Of a stretch of DNA of 64,000 bases, positions 26,231 through 35,700 are shown one piece after another (positions within the stretch are counted from its first letter, which is position 1; every line of letters starts with the position of its first letter). The translations under genes and the position numbers were made by a program. The notes under the pieces were generated by a model, which was not told where the DNA came from, did no database searches, and saw nothing but the letters and a program-made list of their open reading frames with translations. Location of the stretch: assembly GCA_020634855.1 (NCBI GenBank), contig JACKAU010000009.1:310001-374000 (forward strand), given 5' to 3'. The DNA comes from Anaerolineales bacterium (lineage in GTDB: Bacteria; Chloroflexota; Anaerolineae; 4572-78; J111).

Positions 26231-26252
26231 GAACACCATTAAGGAGAACTAA

Positions 26253-27899
26253 ATGGCAAATTATAAATTAAAAATCATCCCCTTGGGCGGCCTGGGGGAA
26301 ATTGGTAAAAACATGACGGCCATCGAATATGGGCGTAACGTGCTCATCATTGATGCCGGAGTGATGTTTCCGGAGCATGACATGCTCGGCATCGATCTAG
26401 TCATTCCCGACTTTACCCATTACCTTAAGGACAAAAAGGATTGGGTTCGAGGCATCGTTGTCACTCACGGCCACGAAGATCATATTGGGGCCTTACCCTA
26501 TCTTTTGGCCGAGGTTAACGCGCCCGTCTATGCTACTCGCCTCACCACCGGTTTGATCGAACTCAAACTGCGACAAAAAGGGCTGGCCAGCCGGGCTAAC
26601 CTCAATACCATCCAAGCCGGCGATCAGATTTCAATGGGCGGTTTGTTTGATGTGGAGTTCTTTCACGTCTGCCACTCCATTCCCGATGCCGTCGGCCTGG
26701 CCGTTCGAACGCCGGTTGGTTTGATTGTTCACACCGGCGACTTCAAATTTGATTACACCCCCGCCTGGGGCGGCCCGCCGGATTTTGGCGCACTGGCTCG
26801 CTTCGGGGCGGAAGGACCGCTAGTATTGCTGGCCGACAGCACCAATGCCGACAACCCCGGCTTTACCCCCTCTGAAAAAACGGTCGATGAAGGCTTCGAT
26901 AAGGTTTTCCGGGAAGCGGAAGGACGAATCATAGTCGCTACCTTTGGCTCACTGATTTCAAGGGTGCAGCAGATCATCAACGCCGCCGCCCGTCACAATC
27001 GAGTGGTTGCCATCGACGGCCGCAGCCTGGAGGAAAGTACGGAACAGGCCCAGGCGTTGGGCTATCTTAACGTCCCGCCCGGCGTTCTGGTCGATCTGAT
27101 GAGCCTCAAAGGCCGGCCTGACAGCCAAATCACTATCATTGCCACCGGTAGCCAGGGTGAACCGGGAGCTGCTCTCGGCCGGATGGCCAATGGCCGGCAT
27201 CGTCACCTTAAAATCAAAAAAGGTGATACGGTCGTCATGTCGTCGAGGGTCATTCCGGGTAATGAACAAGTCGTGGCCCGCGCTATCAATAAGCTGTTTC
27301 AGCAGGGAGCGCGGGTTATTTCCGGCCGGCAAGATCAAGTTCATGTTAGCGGCCACGCCAGCCGAGAAGAGTTGAAATTGCTCTTTAACCTGGTTAAACC
27401 CAAATATTTCATTCCGGTTCACGGCGAACTGCGCCATCTGCACGCCCACGCCGAATTGGCTCGTAAGCAAGGCTTACCTGCCGAAAATATTTTTGTGGTG
27501 GAAAATGGTCACGTCGTCGAGTTCGATGATAAAGGCGGCCGTGTTACCGAGCGCATTCCCGGCGGCTGGCTATTTGTCGATGGCAGCGGCATCGGCGATA
27601 TCGGACCACAAGTGCTGCGTGATCGAGAAATGTTATCACAAGACGGCTTTGTTATTGCTGTCGTACGACTCAACGAAAAAACCGGTGAATTAGTCGCTCG
27701 ACCGCGGATCATCACTCGCGGCTTTGTTTTTGTGAAAGAAAATATGGACTTGATTGAGCGGGCTGAAGAAGAAATTATCGCCAACTTGCGCTTAGACGGC
27801 AAAGATCCATATGCTACCATTCGCACCACACTTGCAGATATGCTCTACAGTGAAACACGGCGACAGCCGATGGTGATGCCGGTCGTTATTGAGGCATAA
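26253..27899 (+). CDS. rnj: Ribonuclease J
   Basis: A 548-residue metallo-beta-lactamase/beta-CASP nuclease that degrades and matures RNA from the 5' end and internally. The zinc motif THGHEDHIGALPYLL, the later HTGDFKFDYTP, the beta-CASP region VVAIDGRSLEEST and ATGSQGEPGAALGRMANG, and the HVSGHASREELKL and PVHGELRHL segments are all present; a C-terminal dimerisation domain completes the usual length. The ATG at 26253 follows AAGGAG. The gene is preceded by a roughly 100-bp tetranucleotide repeat that may vary in length. Confidence 0.95.
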   Translation: MANYKLKIIPLGGLGEIGKNMTAIEYGRNVLIIDAGVMFPEHDMLGIDLVIPDFTHYLKDKKDWVRGIVVTHGHEDHIGALPYLLAEVNAPVYATRLTTGLIELKLRQKGLASRANLNTIQAGDQISMGGLFDVEFFHVCHSIPDAVGLAVRTPVGLIVHTGDFKFDYTPAWGGPPDFGALARFGAEGPLVLLADSTNADNPGFTPSEKTVDEGFDKVFREAEGRIIVATFGSLISRVQQIINAAARHNRVVAIDGRSLEESTEQAQALGYLNVPPGVLVDLMSLKGRPDSQITIIATGSQGEPGAALGRMANGRHRHLKIKKGDTVVMSSRVIPGNEQVVARAINKLFQQGARVISGRQDQVHVSGHASREELKLLFNLVKPKYFIPVHGELRHLHAHAELARKQGLPAENIFVVENGHVVEFDDKGGRVTERIPGGWLFVDGSGIGDIGPQVLRDREMLSQDGFVIAVVRLNEKTGELVARPRIITRGFVFVKENMDLIERAEEEIIANLRLDGKDPYATIRTTLADMLYSETRRQPMVMPVVIEA

Positions 27900-28006
27900 T
27901 CATCAGCGAGCGTTCTGAGTAGGTGAAGCAGTATCGAAGCGGGGATTGCCATCCACTGATAACTATACCAGCTTGGGTCCAAAAGACGACTCATTTTATG
28001 TTTCAT

Positions 28007-28035
28007 GTGACAGGTTAAAAAGGAAGTGCTATAAT
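28007..28035 (+). promoter_or_regulatory. Promoter upstream of GNAT gene
   Basis: GTGACA (28007-28012), 17 bp, TATAAT (28030-28035) with TGC giving an extended -10. The transcript would carry a leader of about 185 nt. Confidence 0.6.
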
Positions 28036-28093
28036 ATCAAATAGCCGAGATTGACCTATATTTTAGAAACCATTTGAAACGTATTTCAGGTTG

Positions 28094-28170
28094 GTCCACA
28101 GATTTATGGGGATACTTACCGATTTTTATCGTAAATCGATGTTATGAGTTTGTCTGTTTTATCTGTGGAC
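28094..28170. repeat. Inverted repeat in GNAT leader
   Basis: Perfect 10-bp arms GTCCACAGAT / ATCTGTGGAC flank 57 bp that itself contains CGATTTTTATCG-like pairing. It resembles the ATCCGTGGA-type dispersed repeats. The rest of 27900-28225 shows only the promoter. Confidence 0.45.
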
Positions 28171-28225
28171 TAAAATAACCTCTTAATCTGCTGCCTAGCA
28201 AATTGTCCTAAAGGCTCACTTATCG

Positions 28226-29233
28226 ATGGCCGTATTAACTCAGCAACAAGCTGAACACTATTTTGGTTTACGCTCCATGGATCCGATGAAAGATTTACGG
28301 GGCGTGGCCGATTTAATCGAGGAAGCTTTTGCCTATGACCTGGATCGCTCCGGCCAAAACGCTTTGCAAGAACTCCGTTGGCTGAGCCGCTTGAAACCCC
28401 TTTTGTGGTGGATGATTTACACCAACCCTGAGCATACCGATTTTTTGTCCGGGTTTGTCTGGGAAGAAGATCGTAAAATCGTCGGCAACATCACCGTTAA
28501 CCGGACTCGAGTTAGCTCTAGAAAATGGTTAATCAGCAACCTCGCCGTTGGCAAGAACTATCGAGGGCGCGGCATCGCCCGCAGCCTGATGGATGCCGGG
28601 TTGGAATTGGTGCGGGAATACAACGGTTCGTCCGTGGCATTGCAAGTTCGCGCTGATAATGAGCCGGCCAAACAGCTCTATCAATCTCTTCATTTTAAGG
28701 AAATTTCAGGCACAACCTATTTATGGGCTGAACGGGTTCCTTTGGTCGAAATTGCGCCTATCCCTCGCAACCTTATCCTACGAGCTAGAAATGCGAGTAT
28801 GTATGATACCCGAGAAGCCTATACGTTGGCCAGCGCTGCCACCCCGCCCTTAGCTCAAAAGGAGTGGCCCTTACGCCAAAGTCAATTCAAGCTGACCGGC
28901 AGCGAGTCGATCAATGAATTTTTCCGCAGCTTTTTAGGCCTTGGCTCTCCTGTCCACTGGGTGGTTGAAGATGGACAACGCTTTGTGGCGATGATCAACG
29001 TTCGCCCCGGCAACTGGCGGAGTATGCATCAAATTGAGCTAATCGTTCACCCAGATTGGCGTGGTTACTTAGAGAAGCCTTTAATTAGCCGCGCCCTGGT
29101 CTACCTTCGCACTTGGCGCAACCGATCCATCTCAATTAAGCATCCGGCTAATCATACTCAGGCAATCGAGGCCTACAAAACATTTGGCCTTCTTGAAAGG
29201 CAAACTCTAATCTGGATGAAAGTAGATTTGTAA
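28226..29233 (+). CDS. GNAT family N-acetyltransferase
   Basis: A 335-residue protein whose N-terminal half carries a GNAT fold: SNLAVGKNYRGRGIARSLMDAGLEL is the acetyl-CoA-binding motif A and ALQVRADNEPAKQLYQSLHFKEI the C-terminal motif B. The second half (about 170-335) looks like a further, degenerate GNAT copy (ELIVHPDWRGYLEKPLISRAL). The substrate is not predictable. The ATG at 28226 has only a weak AAAGG upstream. Confidence 0.82.
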   Translation: MAVLTQQQAEHYFGLRSMDPMKDLRGVADLIEEAFAYDLDRSGQNALQELRWLSRLKPLLWWMIYTNPEHTDFLSGFVWEEDRKIVGNITVNRTRVSSRKWLISNLAVGKNYRGRGIARSLMDAGLELVREYNGSSVALQVRADNEPAKQLYQSLHFKEISGTTYLWAERVPLVEIAPIPRNLILRARNASMYDTREAYTLASAATPPLAQKEWPLRQSQFKLTGSESINEFFRSFLGLGSPVHWVVEDGQRFVAMINVRPGNWRSMHQIELIVHPDWRGYLEKPLISRALVYLRTWRNRSISIKHPANHTQAIEAYKTFGLLERQTLIWMKVDL

Positions 29234-29262
29234 ACCGGCGCGATATTTTACTTTAACCCCAT

Positions 29263-29291
29263 TTGTTCATAAAAACATCTGTTAATATAAT
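29263..29291 (+). promoter_or_regulatory. Promoter of glycosyltransferase operon
   Basis: TTGTTC (29263-29268), 17 bp, TATAAT (29286-29291). It lies 48 bp before the glycosyltransferase ATG. Confidence 0.6.
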
Positions 29292-29304
29292 GGCCTTATC
29301 ATTT

Positions 29305-29329
29305 AGACTGAGTTTATACTCAGTCTTTT
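29305..29329 (+). terminator. Hairpin between promoter and glycosyltransferase start
   Basis: GACTGAGT / ACTCAGTC with a TTAT loop and TTTT following. It may end the upstream GNAT transcript, but its place after a -10 box means it could also attenuate the glycosyltransferase mRNA. Confidence 0.5.
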
Positions 29330-29338
29330 GATTTACTT

Positions 29339-30247
29339 ATGGACTTATCAATCATCATCGTTAATTTTAATACGTGCCAACTGCTGCGCGATTGCCTGAC
29401 CTCTATCTATGCCAGCCAGGGTGATTTCAGCTTCAACGTGGTCGTCATCGATAATTGCTCAACCGATGACAGCGCGGCCATGGTCGAGGCCGAATTCCCC
29501 CAAACGCATCTGATTGTCAGCCAGGTTAACGGCGGCTTTGCCTACGCTAATAATCTCGGGCTGCGGTGGGCCGGTTTTGCCGACGATGGCTCGCCTCAGC
29601 CCAATGCGCCGCGCTACGCCCTCCTCCTAAATCCCGATACTATTCTGCCGCCAACCGCCCTGATCGGTATGATTAATTTTATGGATGGCTGCTCGGCGGC
29701 CGGAGCGACCGGACCAAAACTTGTTCTCCCTGATGGCACCTTGGATCTGGCCTGTCGGCGCGCTTTTCCCACACCTATCGTCAGTTTCTACCGGATGATT
29801 GGCTTGTCGAAGCTCTTTCCTCGCAGCCGCGTTTTTGGCCGCTACAACATGACCTTCGCCTCTCCAGACCAGCTTCTGGAGGTCGACTCCGTCGTGGGCG
29901 CGTTTATGATGGTTCGCCGTGAGGCCATTGCTCAGGCCGGCTTGCTGGATGAAACTTACTTTATGTACGGCGAAGATTTAGATTGGGCCTATCAAATTAA
30001 AGCCAATCATTGGAAAATATTCTATAATCCGGCGGTAACAGTCATTCACGTCAAGCGGGCAGCCAGCCGCCACAGTTCAAAAGCGCAGATAGAATTTTAC
30101 CGTGCGATGGATATCTTTTATCGAAAATTCTACGCGGCTTCTACACCCTTCTGGCTGCATTTTTTGGTCGTCTCCGGCATTAATTTCCGCTGGCGCACCA
30201 CCCAATTAAAATTTTATATCCTCAATCTACGCCAATCGATGGGGTAA
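29339..30247 (+). CDS. Family 2 glycosyltransferase
   Basis: A 302-residue GT-A fold enzyme: SIIIVNFNTCQLLRDCL, then VVIDNCSTDDSA binding the nucleotide sugar, LLLNPDT as the metal-binding DxD equivalent, and the GLLDETYFMYGEDLDWAYQI acceptor motif common in rhamnosyltransferase-like enzymes. It probably adds a sugar to a lipid-linked polysaccharide intermediate at the cytoplasmic face of the membrane. The next gene, a priming sugar transferase, begins 22 bp later, supporting a role in exopolysaccharide or cell-surface glycan synthesis. No good ribosome binding site is seen before the ATG. Confidence 0.9.
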   Translation: MDLSIIIVNFNTCQLLRDCLTSIYASQGDFSFNVVVIDNCSTDDSAAMVEAEFPQTHLIVSQVNGGFAYANNLGLRWAGFADDGSPQPNAPRYALLLNPDTILPPTALIGMINFMDGCSAAGATGPKLVLPDGTLDLACRRAFPTPIVSFYRMIGLSKLFPRSRVFGRYNMTFASPDQLLEVDSVVGAFMMVRREAIAQAGLLDETYFMYGEDLDWAYQIKANHWKIFYNPAVTVIHVKRAASRHSSKAQIEFYRAMDIFYRKFYAASTPFWLHFLVVSGINFRWRTTQLKFYILNLRQSMG

Positions 30248-30269
30248 CTGCTGTAGTAGAGGGATAATA

Positions 30270-31661
30270 ATGAAACAACGAGCACCTTTAATCTTTACCG
30301 TTACGCTGGTCCTTGTCGATGCCTTCATGGCCGGCCTATCATTCTTTTTGGGATACCAGTTACGACTGCAAACCGATTATCAAGAAATTCAACCTTTCTC
30401 GGCCTACCTGGGGATGGCGCTGGTACACGTTATTTCCGTCTTAATCGTTTTCTTTTTTTATCGGCTCTACCACCGTCAACGTTCACTCTCCTTAGTTGAT
30501 CAATTTTATCTTATTTTTGGTGCGGCCTCGGTGGGAACGATTATTGCCATTGCCTTCATCTCCTTCTTTTTCAAAAACCAACTCGACTACCCGCGGCTGA
30601 TGATAATTTATACCTGGATGTTGACCATTCTCCTGACCTCGCTGGGTCGCGCCGTGTTATCGAGAGTTGAGGCCTTTTTGCGGGCGCGAGGCTGGGGTGA
30701 AGAGCGGGTCTTGATCGTCGGTACCGGTGAAGTCGGACGGATTGTGCAGCAAAAAATTCGGCGGACACCCCAGCTTGGTTATCGGGTCATTGGTTTTATC
30801 GATGATAATCCCAAAGCGAAGGCTATTCAAAATACCCCGGTGCTTGGTACAACCGATGACATTTCCGATCTCATTGGATCTCATAAAGTAAATGAAGTCA
30901 TTATAGCTATGCAGGAAGTGACTCATCAGGAAATTTTGAAAATTGTAGGCGAGTGCGACCCCGGCCGGGTAGCCGTTAAAGTCTTTCCTGATGTCTTCCA
31001 GATTATTGCCAGCGAAGTAACCATTGGCGATTTAGGCGGATTACCCATGCTTTCTGTCCGAGACACAGCCCTGCACGGTTGGCAGTTGGTGGTTAAGCGC
31101 GTCATCGACATTATCGGCAGTGCTGCTGGATTGGTGATCCTTTCGCCATTGATGCTGCTGCTGGCAATATTAATTAAGCTTGAGTCGGCCGGACCGGTGT
31201 TTTACACCCAAGAGCGAATGGGGTTGGACGGCAAACGTTTTATGATGCTCAAATTTCGCTCGATGCGTACCGATGCTGAAAAAGAAACCGGTCCGGTCTG
31301 GACAACCGCCAATGACACGCGCCGGACTCGCCTGGGTACTTTTTTGCGTAAGGTGTCAATTGACGAATTCCCTCAATTTATCAATGTTTTTTTGGGTGAA
31401 ATGAGCTTGGTTGGGCCTCGCCCGGAGCGACCTATCTTTGTCGAGCAATTCAAACGTTCGATCCCTCGTTACATGGATCGTCACCGCGAAAAGGCCGGGA
31501 TTACCGGCTGGGCCCAAATCAACGGCCTGCGCGGCGATACATCGATCATCGAGCGAACCAAATACGATTTGTGGTACATCGAAAATTGGTCGCTGACTCT
31601 TGATTTTCGTATCATCATCCGTACCATTTTACAGTTATTCAATGATGACAGTGCGTACTAA
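30270..31661 (+). CDS. Polyprenyl glycosylphosphotransferase
   Basis: A 463-residue priming enzyme that transfers a sugar-1-phosphate to undecaprenyl phosphate. Four N-terminal transmembrane helices are followed by a CoA_binding_3 Rossmann-like domain (VLIVGTGEVGRIVQQKI, VIGFIDDNPKAK), a hydrophobic re-entrant helix (IIGSAAGLVILSPLMLLL) and the catalytic domain with KFRSMRTDAEKE and SLVGPRPERP. The length and order are those of the WcaJ/WbaP-like family. The start has GAGGG 7 nt upstream. It is co-directional with the GT2 gene, and a parS site lies 15 bp after its stop. Confidence 0.93.
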   Translation: MKQRAPLIFTVTLVLVDAFMAGLSFFLGYQLRLQTDYQEIQPFSAYLGMALVHVISVLIVFFFYRLYHRQRSLSLVDQFYLIFGAASVGTIIAIAFISFFFKNQLDYPRLMIIYTWMLTILLTSLGRAVLSRVEAFLRARGWGEERVLIVGTGEVGRIVQQKIRRTPQLGYRVIGFIDDNPKAKAIQNTPVLGTTDDISDLIGSHKVNEVIIAMQEVTHQEILKIVGECDPGRVAVKVFPDVFQIIASEVTIGDLGGLPMLSVRDTALHGWQLVVKRVIDIIGSAAGLVILSPLMLLLAILIKLESAGPVFYTQERMGLDGKRFMMLKFRSMRTDAEKETGPVWTTANDTRRTRLGTFLRKVSIDEFPQFINVFLGEMSLVGPRPERPIFVEQFKRSIPRYMDRHREKAGITGWAQINGLRGDTSIIERTKYDLWYIENWSLTLDFRIIIRTILQLFNDDSAY

Positions 31662-31676
31662 CCATTGTCATCAAAC

Positions 31677-31692
31677 TGTTTCACGTGAAACA
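31677..31692. promoter_or_regulatory. parS: Perfect parS centromere site
   Basis: TGTTTCACGTGAAACA, a 16-bp perfect palindrome identical to the canonical chromosomal parS sequence bound by ParB. It lies in the intergenic gap between the sugar transferase and the methyltransferase. In most bacteria such sites cluster near the replication origin. Confidence 0.9.
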
Positions 31693-31707
31693 AAATGAAA
31701 ATGTATG

Positions 31708-31767
31708 GGAGCGACAAAGCTTGCTTTGTCATACTTACGGTAAGGTCAAAGGAAACTTTGTCGCTCC
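31708..31767. repeat. Dispersed palindrome family A, copy 1
   Basis: A 60-bp element bounded by GGAGCGACAAAG and CTTTGTCGCTCC, with an inner AAAGCTTGCTTT palindrome. Related copies lie at 53359-53417 and 57555-57607. Confidence 0.75.
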
Positions 31768-31794
31768 AGCCCTTTATTCTCAGAGGAGTACTCC

Positions 31795-32739
31795 TTGCCC
31801 CGAATTTGTGACTACGAAGGAAGTAAATACCGAACCGAGTTTTGGGAAGACAAAAACCGAGCCTATGAAGATGCCGTCGAGCGCGTCGCTATGCGGAACA
31901 TGCTGCCGCCGACCGGCCATCGCCTCCTTGAAATTGGCGGCGGCTTTGGCCGACTGGTCGATCTCTATCGCGGTTACAACCAGATTATCTTAACCGACTA
32001 CGCCCGTACCCAGTTAGAGGAAGCTCAGAACTATCTGGGCCGTGATCCGCGTATCACTTATGTCGTGGCTGATGTATATCACTTGCCCTTTGTGGACAAT
32101 CTTTTCGATACACTGACAATGGTGCGGGTGATGCACCATTTGGTCGACGTACCGGCTGCTTTGGCCGAAATTCATCGGGTCGTCAAGCCACAAGGAACGG
32201 CCGTTATCGAACATGCCAGTAAATTTCACTTGAAGTCGCTGCTGCGCTGGTTTCTGGGGAAACAAGTATGGAGTCCATTTGATCCGGCTCCGCTCGAATT
32301 TGTCGAATTAAACTTTGACTTTCACCCCGCTTGGATGCGAGAACAATTTGAGAATGCTGGTTTACACATCGAGAATATTCGTACGCTCTCCCACTACCGG
32401 CTGGACCTGCTCAAGCAATATGTTCCCACATCATTGCTGGTAACCCTGGATAGTTGGGCACAGCTGTCCGGGAACTGGTGGCAGCTTACCCCCAGCATTT
32501 TTTTACAAGCCCAGGCCGAAAAGCCGGCTCAATCCCCTGCGGTCGCTTTATTTCGCTGTCCCACCTGCCAATCCGGCCAACTGGTTCTCACTGAGATCGC
32601 CTCAATAGAAGGTCAGGTGTTTTTCTGCGCCAAATGCCGCCACGGTTGGTCTTACCGTGACGGCATCTACGATTTCAAAAACCCTATCGATTTAAAAACG
32701 GATAATCTTATCGTTCGCAGTAACGGCCTCGACCGTTAG
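31795..32739 (+). CDS. SAM methyltransferase with C-terminal zinc ribbon
   Basis: A 314-residue class I methyltransferase. LLEIGGGFGRLVDLY is motif I, and ADVYHLPFVDNLFDTLTMVRVMHHL fits the ubiE/Methyltransf_11 group. The last roughly 60 residues contain two CxxC pairs (FRCPTCQSG and FFCAKCRHGW), a Trm112-like zinc ribbon that in other proteins aids substrate or partner binding. The substrate is unknown; position after two glycan genes suggests a role in surface polymer modification, which is inference. The start is TTG at 31795 with GAGGAG 6 nt upstream. Its stop overlaps the end of the convergent PKD protein gene by 3 bp. Confidence 0.85.
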   Translation: MPRICDYEGSKYRTEFWEDKNRAYEDAVERVAMRNMLPPTGHRLLEIGGGFGRLVDLYRGYNQIILTDYARTQLEEAQNYLGRDPRITYVVADVYHLPFVDNLFDTLTMVRVMHHLVDVPAALAEIHRVVKPQGTAVIEHASKFHLKSLLRWFLGKQVWSPFDPAPLEFVELNFDFHPAWMREQFENAGLHIENIRTLSHYRLDLLKQYVPTSLLVTLDSWAQLSGNWWQLTPSIFLQAQAEKPAQSPAVALFRCPTCQSGQLVLTEIASIEGQVFFCAKCRHGWSYRDGIYDFKNPIDLKTDNLIVRSNGLDR

Positions 32740-35700
32740 TTTACCCCCTCACCGATCACTCTTTCGTTTGATTCAGGAGCGTTGTTGGCTCCGCTGTCAC
32801 TGATGGTTACCACTTGGACAGCGCTGTTGCTAAGACTCTGATCATCCGTCACCGTGAGGGTGACCGTGTAGCTGCCGGCGGTTTGGTAATTATGGACCGT
32901 CTGAGCGCCTACTGCCGTAGTAGCGTCGCCGTAGTCCCATTCGTAGCTGACAATTGTGCCATCGGTGTCGGTTGAACTGCTAGCATCGAATACCACCGGC
33001 TGCCCCACAACTCCGGTACTCGCCCCACTGATGATCGCTTCCGGCGGAATTTGAATTTGGATCGGCTCATCGATCTGCACCTGGTGCGTGGCCGTGTTCG
33101 TTAGGTTGGTATTGTCGGTGACCGTTAGCTTGACGGTGTAGCTGCCGGAGGCGCTGTAACTGTGGCTTACATCCGCGCCGCTGTCGGTTGCGCCATCGCC
33201 AAAATCCCAGGCGTAACTGACAATCGAGCCATCGCTGTCGGTCGAGTTGCCGCCGCTGAATTGCAGCGACTCGCCGACCAGGCCGCCGGTTGCCCCAGTG
33301 ATGATCGCCTGAGGCGGAACTGGAGTCGGAGCATCGATCTGCACGTCAATCGTGGCCGAATGGGTCAGACTGCCGTTGTCGGTTACCGTCAACGTCACTT
33401 TGTAGCTGCCCGCGTTATTGTAGACATGGCTGACCTTAGCCCCGTTCCCGGTTGTCCCGTCGCCGAAATTCCAGTTGAAGCTAACGATTGTGCCGTCGCT
33501 GTCGGTCGAGCCGCTGCCGTCGAAGTTGAGAGTCTGGCCGGTTGTCCCATTGGTGTTCCCGGTGATGACCGCGTTCGGCGCTTGATTCGCAGCCGGGATG
33601 ACGGTGACAATGGCCGAACTGCTGGCTTGAGCGCCGTCTTTATCGGTTACGGTTAGCTGTACGGTGTAAGTTCCGGCTGTTGCATACGAATGGGAAGCAC
33701 TCGGTCCTTGACCCTGACTGCCGTCGCCAAAATCCCAGCGATAGTTAAGGCTGGCCTGATCAACCTGGCTGGCATCCGTTCCTCGACCCACAAAGCCGAT
33801 GATATCGCCCAGCTTGATACTGTAGGGGCCGCCCGCGTTCGCCGTCGGTGCAACGTTCTGGACGGTTACATTGGCGGTGGCTATGCGGCTGGCGTTGTTG
33901 TTGTCGGTGACGCGCAGAGCGACCACCTTGGTTGTCGGGCCGTCAGGAAAAGGGATAGATACAGTCGGCGTGCTGGCATCGATATTGAAATTGCTGCCAT
34001 CGTAATCGAAATCCCATTCATACCGGATGATATTCCCATCAGGATCGTACGAGTTGCGACCGTCTATCGTCAACGGGCTGCCTTCATTTACGGTGTAGGG
34101 GCCGTTGAGAACAGGCTGCGGAGCTTGGTTAGCCGGTTCGTCGTCAACCTCGTCCCAACTGACCTTGATTTTAGCATCGCCGCTGCGCTCGAAGTATTCG
34201 ACTTCGACCCGATGTTTGCCGTCGCTGACTTTTTGCCGAGCCTCAAGCTGGCGATAATCGTCGTTCTGCCAGCTATCGATTAGCAGTTTGTCATCCAGCC
34301 ACAGCCGGACGCCGTTATCGACTTTGACTTTAAATAGGTAGGTACCGCCGTCGAAATCGACTTTGCGCGTCCAACGCGCCGAAAAATCGTCGCTGTCAAC
34401 CCCACCGCCCGGTGAGCCTTTGCCCCAGTCGAAGTCAATTTTTTTGTCGTTGCGGACCAGCACCGGACTGCCTTGCAGCTTGCGGTTGTTGAAATATTCC
34501 GCCTTCCAGTCGGGATAGCTATCGACCCGGTTCCAACTCAGCTGAATCTGGGCGTCATACCAGCGGTCGAAATATTCTACCTTCAAATCGTGCGACCCTT
34601 CCGCCATGTTGACATCGACCGAATAGGTGGTGGGGGCGGTCTCACGCCACTGATCGATGACCAGCCGGCCATCGATCCACAAGCGCACACCATCATCGAC
34701 CGTCACGTTGAAGCGATAAGTACCCGCCGAGAAAGACGCTTTCCGCGACCAGCGCACCGAGAAGTTATCGGCCGGGACGCCCGCCGCCGGGGCGCTGCTG
34801 CCCCAGTTGAAGTTGACGCTGCTGTCATTGCGCACCAGTACCGGCGAACCGCTCAAGCCGGCGTTGTTGTAATACTCGCCTTTCCAGTCAGGGTAATTGG
34901 TGATCGATTCCCAAGTGAGTTGGGCAACGGCATCGCTGCCGCGTTCGTAATAGGCCATCTTTACCGTATGTAAGCCGTCAGTTAGATAGATGTCGGCGGC
35001 GTAGGTGGTGGTTGAACTATCGTGCCACTGGTCGATGATCAATTTGTCGTCGAGCCACAGCAGCACACCGTCATCGACCGTTGCCTTGAAGCGGTAGGTG
35101 CCTGCCGCGAAGTTGATCGTTCGCGACCAGCGCACGGAGAAGTTATCGGGACCGATGCCGGCGGCGGGTGCGCCCGTACCCCAGTTGAAGTTAATGCTCG
35201 AGTCGTTGCGAATGACGACCGGATCGCCGCTCATATTGGGATTGTTGTAATATTCGCCGCGCCATTCGGTGATGACCACCGGCGTGGCGGTCGGCTGCGG
35301 AGTTGGAGTGGGTTGGGCCGGTAACGGCTGTGTCTGAACAATCGGCACGTTGGCCGTATTTTCGGCCGATGTATACTGCTCAGCCACCCAGCCTCGCCCG
35401 CCGACAGCGCCGGGGAAGTTAATCTGCCACCAGCGCCCGTCGGGGCTGATGCCGGTAATTTCGGCGGTTTGGTCGGCCTTGAGCAGCCCTAAGATGGTGT
35501 AGCTCGTACCGGGGCCGCTGCGGACGTTAAGATCGGTATTGGCCACCAACATAGCGGCTTCCGGCTCCGGGGTCGATGTCGCCGTCGGTTCGGCGGTGAC
35601 CGTCGCAGTCAGGATCGGCGTGGCGGTCACCGTATTGGTTACGGTTACGGTCGGCTCAACTGATTGATCGAGCAGACTGAAGAACGTCTGCGCGCCCACT

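Noticed and set aside
33162..35324. Plus-strand frames within the PKD/PA14 gene
   Set aside because: They are antisense to strongly conserved, repeated domains, and have no recognised motifs.
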